Source: Carallia brachiata
Taxonomy: Eukaryota; Streptophyta; Magnoliopsida; Malpighiales; Rhizophoraceae
Direction: 5' to 3'
Length of the DNA: 64,000 nucleotides
Assembly (NCBI GenBank): GCA_021464245.1
Contig: JADCRB010000012.1
Span: 1,965,999-2,029,998 of the forward strand
The notes under the pieces are model-generated. The model searched no databases. It had not been told where the DNA came from and saw only the letters and a list, made by a program, of their open reading frames with translations. This document shows positions 1 to 12,065 of this stretch, one piece after another; the stretch's first letter is position 1, and every line of letters starts with the position of its first letter. Both the position numbers and the translations under genes were made by a program.

Positions 1-470
1 AAATGATTTAAGAAGAAAATAATCCGATACACAAACCATTGCCCAACTCTGTTTTCTTTTCATACCGTCTACCGAGAAACTGAACCAATTCAATGGTTCT
101 TGATTCCTCCGACGACATCGTAAACTGGACCTTCACTTGACGGGATTCTTCATAAACAACATTCGGAAAAGTTAACCAAAACCAAAAGCGAAACATAAAC
201 AAAAAAAATAAAACAAGAAAAAGAATAGAGAATACGAACGTAAAGAAAATCAGTATCGTTACATTGTTCTCTCGCAGCCTCTGCCGGAACGTATTTCAGC
301 GCCGCCTTCTCCCTTCCGCCTTGCTTGAGGAACCCCTTGAAGAACAAACATCCTGAAGAGCGATTTTGGAGTCACAATGTGAACATGCGCACTGCAAAGG
401 AAGGCGAGGAAGAGAGACGTTGGATTAGGGCAGACGAAATGTAAACGTAGATTTATAGGCAACGGAAACC
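1..470 (-). other. 5'-end-like segment, copy 2 (no assigned gene)
   Basis: Read on the minus strand, this resembles 5,500-5,990: shared words include a TGCTTGAGGA block, a GAGGA..GAGAGACGT block, a GTGAATTTACA block at the outer edge and a GTTCTTGATTCCT block further in. The arrangement suggests two tandem copies of one promoter/leader region, with this copy running off the window. Several short open frames exist (for example residues encoded near 150-350), but the two copies do not conserve one frame, so I do not call a protein. Confidence 0.25.
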
Positions 471-3400
471 CTTTTGTGAATTTACAAAATTATCCCTTTT
501 CTTCTGCAATGGGGATCGATTGTGGAATTGCTCAGAATAACACTTGTCCTCATTTCATATGGATTTCTTCTCATTTCTTTTTTACCCTTAAAATAATATC
601 AGGCAAAATTCTTTTCCTTCTCTCATTTGGATTAGGATTTCTTATTTGGATTCCTCTTCTTGAAAATAAAAAGTCGAGAAAATTATGTTCTGAGTCTCCA
701 CCAAAAAGCTTGCAAGAAAGTCAATATTGCATATAATTACATGTGAAAGAAGTTTTTGAATCAATAAGTGTCTTTGTCATATCACTCATATAATTTATCA
801 ATAAAATTTTTGCTAGCATAATGTTTTATTTATGCAATATACAACTAAAAAGGTCCCTCGGAAATGAGATTTGAGGCATTTAAAACTTTAAGTGTGGTGA
901 AATGCAAGTGTCAACGGAATAGTCACAAGTTTGTTTTTGTCCAACCTCTTTAACGCCCAGGAATTCAGTGTTATACCATATTTTCGAATTGAATACCGTA
1001 ACTTTTGGCTAGACATCATGTGAACAGAGCAAGTTTGATTGCTAGCTGAAGTAGAACTGATCAACGATGCCAAACTTGTATTCTAAACAAGTCACGAGAT
1101 AGAAATATTCGAAAACTAATCTCGAGACTGCAATTACAAGCTAAAAATTACTTATTATAATTAAACGTGGTTAATGCACACTATTGCACAAAACCATGGA
1201 AGCATAGACACTAAAAATTTCTTTTTGGATATAAAGGGAGAGATGATATCTATTAGATTCAAAGTTCAGGGGCCAACGGTGACCTCTAGGACTTAGTAAA
1301 GTGGGAAACATACAACTCGAAAGACAAGTAAAATGATGTTCACATTGCGAGAACCCACCCACACGATAAGAGAACAAGCAAAAGAGGAAACCAACAAGTG
1401 TAAGAATAAAGAGGAGACAAGGCTTTACTCGCATTTGGATTTTGCCAAGGTCTGCAGATATCAAAATACTTCATCGCTATGCCTTAAACTACAGTGCTCA
1501 AAAGCTGCCCACTTAAGTCTGAACGATTCACAGCAGATGTTTTCAGTTCATCCTCGACAGATAGCAACGATGATATACAACGCCATATGTCACCTCAATC
1601 CTGTTTCTCACATTCAGCAGAATTCCTCACAACCAAAACAAATTGATAAACGATTCATCTTGGAAGCATGAAACTCCTCAGAAGGACCAACAGAACAAAA
1701 GGCCTAAAAACAGTACGTGGACAATTAGTGGCAACTAAGTGGTATCAAAATATACGCGCCAATGACTATTGGTTGGCGGAAAGAAAAAAGTTGGTCTTCG
1801 CCCAAAAAAAGTGCAGGTTTTAAGAATAAATAACAACAATACGCAGAAATTTTCGAGATGGAATTGTCTCCAAATTCTCCTAGCTCCTAATACTCATAAG
1901 CAAATAGTACTATATTCCAACATGTACAAGAATAAGCCAATTTTGTCATACAAGCAGCCAATGAAGGAATCACTCAGCATGAGAATAGGATTTCACGCTA
2001 ACAATAAATAAGCTTTCTTCTTGTTTTGAGTAGAAAGTTATATTACAAGATAAATAGCTATACAATGTCCCTTAGGGCAACGCTCCAGTGGTTAAGAACA
2101 GAGACTTCCATTTTGGAGGTCCTAGTAACTAGTTTTGAGAAGAGGGTAGGGGTTTATTGGTATGGGGAGAACCACGTTCATTGTGTAGCTCACAACCAAA
2201 ATGGCCTCCTAATAGACGAACCGGAAAAAAAAAGAAAAAAGAAATACAACATAGACAAATAATTGTATTACCTGCATACTTTAATCAAGTTCAACCAAAT
2301 TTAACAAAAAGTTCCCCCCCCCCCCATCACCCACCAATCAAATCATATTCAGAAAACAAGTCTCTTCAGTTTCACATAAATCAGGGAAAGTCCGAAAGAT
2401 GTCATCTATTAGGAGACAGAGATGCAAGTGCAATCATTTGTCAGCAAAAATGATATAATGGAGACAGAGGGGGGAGAACAGAGAGAATATCACTTGTTCC
2501 ATGCAGAAGGAAACTATACAGAAAATTGAAGTTAATGGTTTATGATAATTGGAAAAGTATTCATAACTAATCTTCCAAACCTTGAAAAGGACATATAGGA
2601 CAAGAAAAGTCTTCAACAAAGTCATAGTGGAACTCTCACAGTCACCTTTTCAGCACCTGCAACTGTAACCCATCACAATTATATCAAATTAATCAAGCAC
2701 AATGTGGAAATCTTATTGTTCAAGTCACCAACAAGCTAGTCAAGTTAATGAGGCTCAAGTTCGTGAATTTTTGACCTTAAAAGGCTCAAATTGGTCATCT
2801 AGGATGAATCCATATGCATAAAAATGAAACATTAAGAAGCCACAACCAACTTCCCTCAGACTCACTATTATCCAGCTTCTTCACCAAACAATGAATGACC
2901 AAACAATTCCATTTTTATCTTGACAGGCCCATAAAACTACCCAAACCGAACTTAGAGGGTATAAGCATCTTTGTTTCTGTTGAGGAAATTGTTCACAAAT
3001 GGGGAACACAAGTGCTGTCTATTAGTGATTAAGAAAAGAACAGATTGGATGTAAGTCAGATCACCTGGAATGCATGGTTAGTTTGCTGAAGGACCAGGGT
3101 TGGCCAAATTTTTCCATCAAAACTACGTGTTTCTCTCACTTCTATGTGCAAGTCAGGAGCACAAAGCACCTTTTTCGAAATGCATACATGAAAATGCTTC
3201 ATCAGAAAACAAAATAATAACAACAATTCCCCACTTTCCCAGCAAGCACTCTCAGTATTCTGTACCATAAACATTCAACATTTTGACCATGTAACTTTAG
3301 GTGCAGGATATGATCTACAGAAATTTGATGTTCTTTAGCAAGTGTAACCACAAAGCACCATTATCTTTCTCTCGACAACTAATTCAAGAAGAGGAACCAA

Positions 3401-5499
3401 AAGAAAAAAAATTTTATGGAAGAAAGAAACCAATTCTGAAATGATTAATTGCAAGCAACATTCATGAAATAACACTAAGAGTGATAAAGAGAAGGGAGCA
3501 GGGAGCAGCAATCAAACACAATCTAGACTTTCGATCAATCACTGAGAGTAAGATATTCCATCTGGATGAATATACTTTTCCCCGGGTAAAAGTGAAGACA
3601 AGTATAAACCAGTGCTTGCATCACAGTTTACACTGCAAATGCCCAGCCTCAACTGTATATAAGATTCCACGAGGTTCACTCCTAGGCCCCCGGAAAATTT
3701 CACACACCGCAAATGCTATTACAATTTCAGTTCTAAAGGCAATGTGCCCATTGGTAAAAATAAAAAGCAAAAAACAGATCAACAATCAATGAGTTCAACA
3801 ATTAACCATTAAAGCCCCACCGCATAAATTTTCTGGCTTAATCTTAATTAGACAAAGTTCTACCGCTCAAGCTTCTGAATGCAACCAATATCCCACTTTT
3901 TTTGAACAAAAATGAAGAAAAAGCCAACATGTTACAGTGACATTATAAGAAGATAACTGGAATTGAAATTTCTGATGCCTAGTCTTACATAAAAATTTAA
4001 TTCTTAGATAATCTTCTAAGGTAAATACAGTTTCCTACTTTTGTCCTCAAACTCTTTATGTTCATTGTAACAGCCATGTATAAGAATTAAGAACGTGGGA
4101 AACCACGGTGCAGGATTCATGCCCCTGCTTAAGCCAACAGCATGGTAGTCACAAACCCTGAACAAGATTAGAAGCGTGAAAATTGATATCCAACTTAGGA
4201 AGAATGTGACCAATGGACAACCAATAAGTAAAGACTATGATGTTTAATAAAGTGACCTAAATATAACTAGGACAAGTGTCACCCTGGAATCTAGTTTCCT
4301 CCATCCGAGATGTATGATTCTTCCTGGTTCTGCTAGTGTTTACAACTATTGTTTTAGTATTATGCTGCCAATGTTCCTATGTCAATCAATTTTTGTTTTC
4401 ATTTTTGTGTCCACCAGTTCCCAATCTAATAGTTAGAAGTACCGCATCATTTCCTTAATTGGACAGACTCCAAAGACCATTCAAATGCTGGAGGGCTCAA
4501 GATATAAATGGCACAAAAAATAGTTTCTTTTAAGGATGTTGGGCACCCAGTCTAGATTCAGCCCTCCCAATCTTCCGCCATTCCGCCTTCTCAATTGGTG
4601 AGTATAAGTATAAAAGTTTGCTTTGGAGGTAAATGCAGCAGGCGGAGGAGAGCGGGAGAAAGGCAGAGAGAGTTGCTCACAAGACACAGAGAAAAATACT
4701 GACATATATTGGCAACAAAAGAGGTGTGACCAAACAAGAAGAAAGAGCAAACGAACTCAAACCAAACCTCTAATTCGAGAAAAAGGTAGAAAGGATGCCA
4801 TATGAAACGAGCATGAATTAAAAAACAAAAAACTAACTTGAAAAAACAAAATCAATAAACAGAAATGCTCAAATTCAAATTTCTTAACAGGGAGCAGTTA
4901 AGAAACTGTTGATAGCTAACAAATTAAGAGCTGAAGCGAAAAGATTAACAAAAGGTAAAAAAAAGCTACTGAAACAGACTGACTGACCTTTCAGTCAAAA
5001 GAAGCCCTTAGGTATACAGATTTAAGGCTCTCCTTTTCCACTCTCTTTGCATTTGAATCACACAAATACAAAGACCCAATTATGAAGCAACCCAATTAAC
5101 CAAGTCTTAAAATTGTAAAGAAATAAGGATTTAGTGGCCCTAAATAAATGACGCCATTGTTCTCATCAATGAATAATTGGGTCCTGTTCCAATAGGGTGC
5201 AGGTGAATTTGAGAATACTCCAGTTTTGAAGTTCAAATAAAGAATCACAATAGAGGATGAGAGTTTCCTTTACCAGTAACCACCATGGGGCCACTTGATG
5301 TCAAGTAAATGCGTGCTCTATACCTCATTGGTAATAATATGTGATTCTCAAATATCTTCATTGAACAGCACCATCAATGCCACCAGATGTGTATTCTACG
5401 AGACAAAAAAGAACAATAGCAGGTTTGCCACAGTCCAAAGTATCGAACCCACAAGTCAAATGTTAAAAAAAAAAAAAAAACAAAAAAATGTAGGAAAAA
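471..5499. other. No gene recognised (AT-rich, intron- or intergenic-like)
   Basis: Only short ORFs with no family resemblance. Contains homopolymer runs, including C tracts near 2,315, and scattered weak splice-like signals. It could be introns or 3' sequence of a minus-strand transcription unit beginning near 5,960, but no exon with coherent coding character was found on either strand. Confidence 0.4.
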
Positions 5500-5990
5500 A
5501 AAAACAAATACACGAACCATAACAAGTTCTTGATTCCTCGACGCCCCCCCCCCCCCGCGGATATCGGACCTTTTTAGCTAAACTCTCAAGATTGCTGTAT
5601 CTTAACTCATTCTTGGAAATCAAAAGTAGGATAAATAAACCGAGAAAGAAGCCGATAAGTTAAAACAAGACAGAAAGTTGAACAAAAGAGGAAAATGCAT
5701 TGCAAGAACCTTTATCGTGAAAATCAGTGTCATCGTCGCTCTCGCTCTCCCTCTGCATCCTTAAAGAACTGAAGAGCCTTCCTCTTGCTAGCTTTTGCCC
5801 TTATGCTTGCTTGAGGATGATTGGATGCGAACTCCTTGCCGTTACTTTGAAACTGAGAAGAGAACAGGAAAACACACGAGAAGCCGAGGACGAGAGAGAC
5901 GTATTTTCACTTGCAGCGGGTGTCATACAAGAGGATTGGTTAATGTACAGATCTGCCCTTCAGTGAATTTACATAAGTGACCTCTACAAT
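5500..5990 (-). other. 5'-end-like segment, copy 1; possible short first exon
   Basis: Homologous to 1-470 (see that entry). A minus-strand ATG at 5,758-5,756 opens an acidic, serine-rich N-terminus (MQRESESDDDTDFHDK) that reaches a possible donor at 5,709. The exon's homologue in the other copy does not keep this ATG or frame, so coding is doubtful. A run of 14 C at about 5,542-5,556 interrupts the segment conserved with positions 90-120 of the other copy. Confidence 0.25.
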
Positions 5991-6022
5991 AATTTTAAGC
6001 ATTTTTTTTTTACAGCGGCCTT

Positions 6023-6237
6023 AAAAAAACTGATTTCTTCTTTTTTTTTTTTGTCATTGGAGAACTCAACTAAGAGCATTACAGTAGAGGAAGGAGACAG
6101 AACAAAGCCACCAAAGAGCCGGGGGGCAGGTGGGGGTCGAACCCCCCAACCTGCCCAAAGGGGCAGACATAAGCATGCCCCCGGTGCCAACTAGGCTAAG
6201 CCTGGCCGGCCAAAAAAAAAAAAAAAAACTGATTTCT
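6023..6237 (-). mobile_element. tRNA-derived SINE with target-site duplications
   Basis: On the minus strand a tRNA-like head starts near 6,211. It has an A box (TAGCCTAGTTGG, complement of 6,184-6,199) and a B box (GGTTCGACC, complement of 6,135-6,143), followed by a short body and an A-rich tail at 6,041-6,054. The element is flanked by matching duplications AAAAAAACTGATTTCT at 6,023-6,038 and 6,222-6,237. Internal pol III promoter, terminal A tail and target-site duplication together are diagnostic of a retroposed SINE. The body looks little decayed. The SINE family name is not known to me. Confidence 0.88.
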
Positions 6238-8970
6238 CAGGCCTGATTGCATCCCAATGGACTGTCTACCGGCCCAATTGTAACAATTGATGGATTGTTG
6301 GGGGTAATTGAAGGTTTTGGGATTCAGTACACGTTCAATTCAAATTAAGATTTGCTAAAAAATAAAAAAATATATATAGTTTCTGGATATCAGAATCTAA
6401 CGCTAAAAAAAAAAAAATTGGGACTTCCCTTACGATTGTTGGTTGATGATGTGGAAGAGGTTGGTCCCGTGAGGATCTGAAGTAAATGCGTCATTTGTGA
6501 TTGATCCGGGATATAACCATGTGATCGATCTGCTACATAACACAAAAATAGGAAGAAAAAGAGCAATAGTTACATTTATCGCACTCACAACATAAAATAA
6601 ATAGAACAAAAAAATTGACTGAAAAAAGAAGATTCAAACATACCGCCATTAGAAAACTCTACTGTTCTCTTTTCAACTCATCCACCGAAAAAGGAATCCG
6701 AAAAAAAACCACCGTAATGGCATCCTTTTCTTTGAGCCTACATTAATCACTGAAAATTTTCAACATGAAAAACACGTTATGTAATAGCCCGCATGCACAA
6801 AAATTACAGGAAAAGCCACATTGAAATCATTTCTGTCCATTTTTTTATTAAAATTACTGAGACCATCATCATCAAACAACTACCTGTTGGAAGTTGCTGT
6901 GAAAAGGGCATGCAAGGAACTCTGCCAGATAACTGTGGCAAAAATTTATCTGCCAAAAAACATTCTCAAGGGATTTTTGGGCGTGAGGTGTGTTTAAATT
7001 TAATATATGACTGGAAGGCAAAACGACTGTAAGGATGACAAAACAAAATAAAATAACAGCGAGTGAGAAGGAAATAAATTCTGTTCATCTTGACAAACCT
7101 CATTAAATGCCTCTGTCATTGCCTTGATTTTCATCTGCACAGTTCCAGTGGCAAAATGTTGGGAATCCCCCAGAATTATGTTTCCTCTTCTACAGTCTTC
7201 AGTCCTCGAGTTATTTCCATATGCAAAGAAACACCACTTCAGTTAAATCTCAGGGATGAAATTCCATTAAAGAAATCTGATTAAGCTTGGCCATGCAAAA
7301 TTTTTACCCATTAATGGAAAGTTTAAACATGGACAACCATGAACTTTAAGAAGCTGCCACACTTCATGATTTGGTGTCCTAGTTGGAGGATGCATATGAA
7401 CCTGCAATTTAAAAGGAAGAACATTCAGAAACCAAGCCACATAGATTCTATGTGGACCTTAAACTATCAAACATGATCATCCTCAGCAGGTGATAGGAGG
7501 ATACCAAAATTCTACCCGTTTCTTCCAAGTAAGGTAAGTAGGAAAGGATGTGAAAATCATATTTCATACTTCTTTAGCATAGACACTGGCACATTAGTTG
7601 AGATGATAGTTTCTCAGGAGCAACTCCGACAGGATTACGCTGGAGTTGAAAAGGCCACCAAGAGATGCCCCCCTACACAAAAATTTTGCACTAGGCTCAC
7701 AGCAATTTCAATTAAGGAATGGGAACACAATAGTAGCTACAAATTCAACTTCTTCGAGAAAAATTAAGAAAATCACCCTGCATTTCTCTGCTTGACAAAC
7801 AAAAGGAGTCAGTAAAAGATTTTATATTCCAAGAAGAAGCAATCCATATTACCAGCCTAGCAAAAATAGCAAACAATGAGCTTTTAACTCTTACTATTTC
7901 AACTAATTCCATTTGTCCAACAAGAGCAGCAACCAAGCTTCAAATATGTGGTGCCATTTGCGAAGTCCAATGCAACATAAGTTGAAAAATGTAGGCTGCA
8001 ACAAAAAGGAATCCAGAGCTTTCCAAATCGGGGGTGAAGAAGTCTGCAAGGCATAATTTAGCAACAAAAACAAACATATTTATTAGATTTTAAGAATAAA
8101 AATTTTGCAAGATAAACCCCATGAACCACTTTATGGAGGGGAAAAAATCCAAAGGTCAAAAAGAATAATTGTGTGTGTTGTACCAGATATAACAACTGAT
8201 CAAGAGACAGCCTCAAATTATACAACAGATCATAACAATAAACCAATGTTGAGAGCTAGATTTGGACCTAAGCGGCTGAGAAGAGCACAAACTCAAATCA
8301 CACAACCTTTAATTCATGTTGATTAGAATGAAATAAATTAAATTTCATGTTTGACCAGAAGAACAGAGTGACCAACTAATTTAATGTCATTACAGTATTG
8401 CTAAGTCAAATCAAAGCAGAGAGTAGAAACATTTTTCCCCGGGATAGAATAAGTTTTTAAATTCTTTGCACAGGAGCTAAAGCAAATTCTTAAAATTCAA
8501 GAACATAAAAAAAAGTAGTTAAACTTTATAGGTATGATCTTGAAGCTGCATCAATTAAAATTTTCCATTGGCAATCTAGAATTAACAGCCCTTTGTGATA
8601 TATGAAATGCTAATTCCAATGTCTTATGGCAAGAATCATTAACCAATATTAACTACAAAGTGCTTACTGCATATGTCGAGAGAAATCAACCTACAAGCCA
8701 CTGTGATCATAACTTCAAGGGATTATTCAGAAAACAACGTCAAAGAAACACCATATGCAGCTTTCATCACATCTTCACGAAAAATTTTTTCTATTAGTTT
8801 TTGAATAATAGCCCCTTGGAGACTAGATAGCACAATTATCCTGTTAGAACTGCAAATTGAAAAACAACGAGACATATAAACATTCATCTTCAGCGTTTTG
8901 GGGAACAGCCTTCTCTTACTTGAACAACAAAACTATGTTTTTTATTCAACCACACCTCGCACTCGATAAC
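6238..8970. other. No confident gene; one exon-like minus-strand block
   Basis: A minus-strand block at about 7,099-7,236 stays open (it includes RRGNIILGDSQHFATGTVQM) and ends at AATGAG|GTTTGT, a possible donor. Another open stretch, VHMHPPTRTPNHEVWQLLKV, follows a possible acceptor near 7,401. I do not recognise the protein. These could be exons of the same unidentified locus described at 8,985-11,609, or unrelated relics. The rest is AT-rich without coding character. Confidence 0.25.
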
Positions 8971-8984
8971 AAGGGACGAACTGG

Positions 8985-11609
8985 TTACTCTGACAATATG
9001 AGCAACTGATTGCAAGGCTGACCAATGGAATTACGACATCCCAGCTTCTTCTTCAAGCTACGGAAAAGAGAAACATAATGCAGTGACGTGAAGGTGAAAT
9101 ATTCATTAGAATGGCATAAATTATGTATGCACATGCCAAAGATATAGCTGGACTTATCTATAAGAGAGAAACTACCTAAGCATTTGTACCACGTGAAGTC
9201 AGAAAAATATAAGCATATTTAAAAACACAAAATCTGAGAAGTTTCGAAGAAAATATTAGAACAGCAGATCTTTTACTGAACCTAGCAAAAAAATTGCACA
9301 AATTGGTAAGGACATTTCTTAGAATCACCTGTTCATGAGGAACCAAGGTCTTGAAAATAATCGTGTAATAAAAAGAGTGAGCCTGCAAGAATAGTAGCAT
9401 TGGAAAAAACTGAGCAAAAGAAATACTAAGAATCACCACAGTTTAGTTCAATAACAAAAGCCTTCCAGCAAGTTTCAATTTACTTCCTTTGTAATGATGT
9501 TGATAAGCACTCAACAGCTTTTACAGCGCACGGCTATAAAAATGCAATCAAATTCTGACAACTGCAACAAGAAAGCCAATAAACTGCCTCCCATCTTAAT
9601 GCTGGACATAAAGACACAAGCTAAATCATTCAAATGGGGAAAATATAATTATATAAATCAACTTATCCAATAAGAATCAAGTGCTTTGCCAATAAGTAAC
9701 TGTAAAAGGCAACAGAAACAAGCACACAAGCAGCCCAGCAGTTGTTAGTATTAGGAACATCACAAAAAGACATTTTGATGGTGCAGATAAGAAGAACAAG
9801 AACCAGGATGTTCTTTTCTTTTCACAAGTTTCAGTCATATATTTCTTATATTATATCCATGAAACAAGCTAAATAGACAAGCACTAGCCAACTTGTTTCA
9901 AAAACTCAGTTTCTAAGTGACTACTAAAACTTTAAAAGCTTCCAAATCTGTTGTCCTAATTCAGCGTATCACTTGTCTAGGTTTTGTTTTCAGATTATAA
10001 CATCAAGAAAGCATTCTACAGAATTTACTAGAATTTAAACACAGCATTGAAGAAGAAACTAACACAACACAACTATTGATGCTATGAAAATGGTGAGAAA
10101 TCAATCATGTTCATAAGAAGAATAAAAGAAAGGCAGAACATAATTCTCAACTCGGGGGTATCCAGCGCAAATATTGTTCAAGAGATTGGCATGTAACCAG
10201 CTCACCTGTAAGATAAAATGCAAAAGTAAGATAAAACGCAAAAGTCGTTACAGTGCATTGACAGCGGCTCATCTTTAATATTACCGAAAATATGAAATCT
10301 TGTTAGGAGGATATCAATTAGTCTCAAATAGCACATAGACACATACTGATCTATCTGCAGTGGAAACTGTCAGGTCCTCCAGTAAAAGAGGCCCAAGCTT
10401 CAAAGATTTCGTTAGGATATCCCTCACCAACCTTGGATCTCCAGAAACAAGTTTGTGCCACAATGACTTATTCATAATTGGGTTAGGCCTGTAACATGGG
10501 GACAAAAAAAAAAAAAAAAAAGAAAGAAAGAGACAGAAGCTGAAGACTATTTTGCATACTACAATAGTGAAGATACTGAAGAAAACTTACAAACTAAAAT
10601 AGTGAACTTCAATCAAATATAAAACCCTCTCTGTTGGGCTTTTCCACTTCTCCCAGCCAATGGATCGAATATATTGCAAGCTGATTTGCAATAAAGGTTA
10701 TACATACATTACATGCATAGGCATTTGGATTCTTGGATGTTTGGACCAAAAGATCATGAGGGATAACATACTCTGAATAATCAATGCTGCAATTAACATC
10801 ACTGCTAAATGAACTAGATCAAAAAACATGACCTCCAAAAACAACTTTTGCCATCAGAAGAGAGGGAATTGGCATGAACCGCCGACCACATGATTGAAAA
10901 TCAATGCTACTGTACGAAGGTAGCGGCAGCAGTACTGTAAAATAGCCCACAATTACAACTTCTTATGGATAACTTATTTGATGACAAACAACACTAATTA
11001 GAAACCTCTTTGAAAAAAAGGAAAGTTTAACTTACTTGTGCATACTGTCAGACAATCTGTTGTTTTCAAGAAGTGAAAGACATATATAAAGGGCTTGAGC
11101 TGTATTTTCCTGCAACAAAGAGATAGAGATCCAAACAATAAAAATCCATGGACCCAAAAAACAAGACAATAGCGGTCACTTTTCATGTAAAAAACAAGGA
11201 GACTCCCGCAGGCAAGAGACCTTGTATTATTTCAGCAACCAAAAAAATTATAAAGATTCTTTCAAAACAAAGATTGCAGATTCAAGATTCAACCTCTTGA
11301 TTCTCCAAATAATTGAGTTGAATCTTGAAACCAAGAACATAAATCCACGCACGCAAACACTGCGCATGTCAAAAAGAAGAAAAAAAAAAAACTGAAAAAG
11401 CGCTCTTAGCCTCTTACTGTCCTGCAATTTTCAATTTCAAGTCAATCAAGAATGCGCTTTCGGCACCGTCTTCTACGGCGGAATAACGATGGAGCCTCAG
11501 CGTCGAGCGGTCGGAGATCTGGATTCCAAGATCGCCAAGAAAGATGCGGTCGGGGCTTTATGCGGCCAAAGTCCAAAAGGCTAATGAGCGATCTCTATTG
11601 TTCTGGCGA
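8985..11609 (-). CDS. Unidentified multi-exon gene or gene relic
   Basis: Four or five minus-strand blocks look like linked exons. (i) About 11,461-11,609, with segment DLGIQISDRSTLRLHRYSAV, shared with the right inverted-repeat arm but carrying a 1-nt shift. (ii) 11,036-11,109, bordered by TTGCAG and AA|GTAAGT, encoding ENTAQALYICLSLLENNRLS and ending in a split Lys codon. (iii) 10,347-10,488, starting with the completing G and encoding PIMNKSLWHKLVSGDPRLVR.., ending TCA|GTATGT. (iv) From 10,205, in phase, VSWLHANLLNNICAGYPRVE.., open to a TGA at 10,101. (v) Possibly 8,985-9,057, with a TAA end. Phases of ii-iv join without a stop, which argues for a genuine gene. No start codon or family was identified, and exon i is frame-damaged, so it may be a pseudogene. 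Confidence 0.38.
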
Positions 11610-11610
11610 G
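10810..11610 (+). repeat. Inverted repeat, left arm
   Basis: Pairs with the complement of 14,165-14,915 along nearly its whole length, by eye roughly 85-90% identical outside indels. Landmarks: AACTAGATCAAA..ACATGACCTCC at the outer end, the GGTAGCGGCAGCA block, ATAGCCCACAATTAC, and ATGGAGCCTCAGCG near the inner end. The left arm keeps an exon-like block (11,036-11,109) that the right arm has lost. The loop between arms is about 2.55 kb. Confidence 0.9.
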
Positions 11611-11834
11611 ACTGCAAAGTCAAGAAAAAGAAGAGAACGAAGCGAAAAACATAGAGAGAGAGGAAGGAAGATAGAGAGGACAGAGAGAAAAAAGAACAGA
11701 GAAGAGAAGATAGAGAGAGAGAGAACGAGTGAGGGAGGGAGAGAGAACAGAGATAAGGGAGGAAGAAATGGAGAGAGAGAAGAGAGAGAGAGGAGGAGGA
11801 GGAGGTTGGGAGTGACCGAGAGCAGGCACCGCCA

Positions 11835-11945
11835 TTTTATAGACGCCCAAAAAAATTAAGAAAAAAGAGCCGTTGCAAGTTGCGCGTGTGGAGGACACGT
11901 GTGGCGTGTGTAGGGAATTGTTGGGCTTCTATTGGGCCCAGATCA
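11835..11945 (-). promoter_or_regulatory. Plant core promoter (TATA, G-box, site II) on minus strand
   Basis: On the minus strand a TATAAAA box (complement of 11,835-11,841) lies about 55 bp downstream of a palindromic G-box ACACGTGT (core CACGTG, 11,896-11,901). A TGGGCCCA site II/TCP-type motif lies at 11,933-11,940. Transcription would start near 11,805. A long CT-rich leader (about 11,620-11,810) follows, typical of plant 5' UTRs. It would drive the unidentified minus-strand gene at 8,985-11,609. It lies outside the inverted-repeat arm, so only the left copy has it. Confidence 0.6.
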
Positions 11946-12065
11946 ATTAACTTCACGAACACTTAATTCCTTTATCTTAATCTCCGGAAAAGGCCTTCGC
12001 AAGCAAGTTAAAATTTAAAGAAAAGGCCTTCGCAAGTAAGTTAGCCAGATGTGCATTCAACTTAC

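Noticed and set aside
11452..11898. Long ORFs on both strands rich in Arg/Glu or Ser/Leu
   Set aside because: They are read from a GA/CT-rich tract; low-complexity sequence is open on both strands and fits a CT-rich 5' leader downstream of the minus-strand TATA box.
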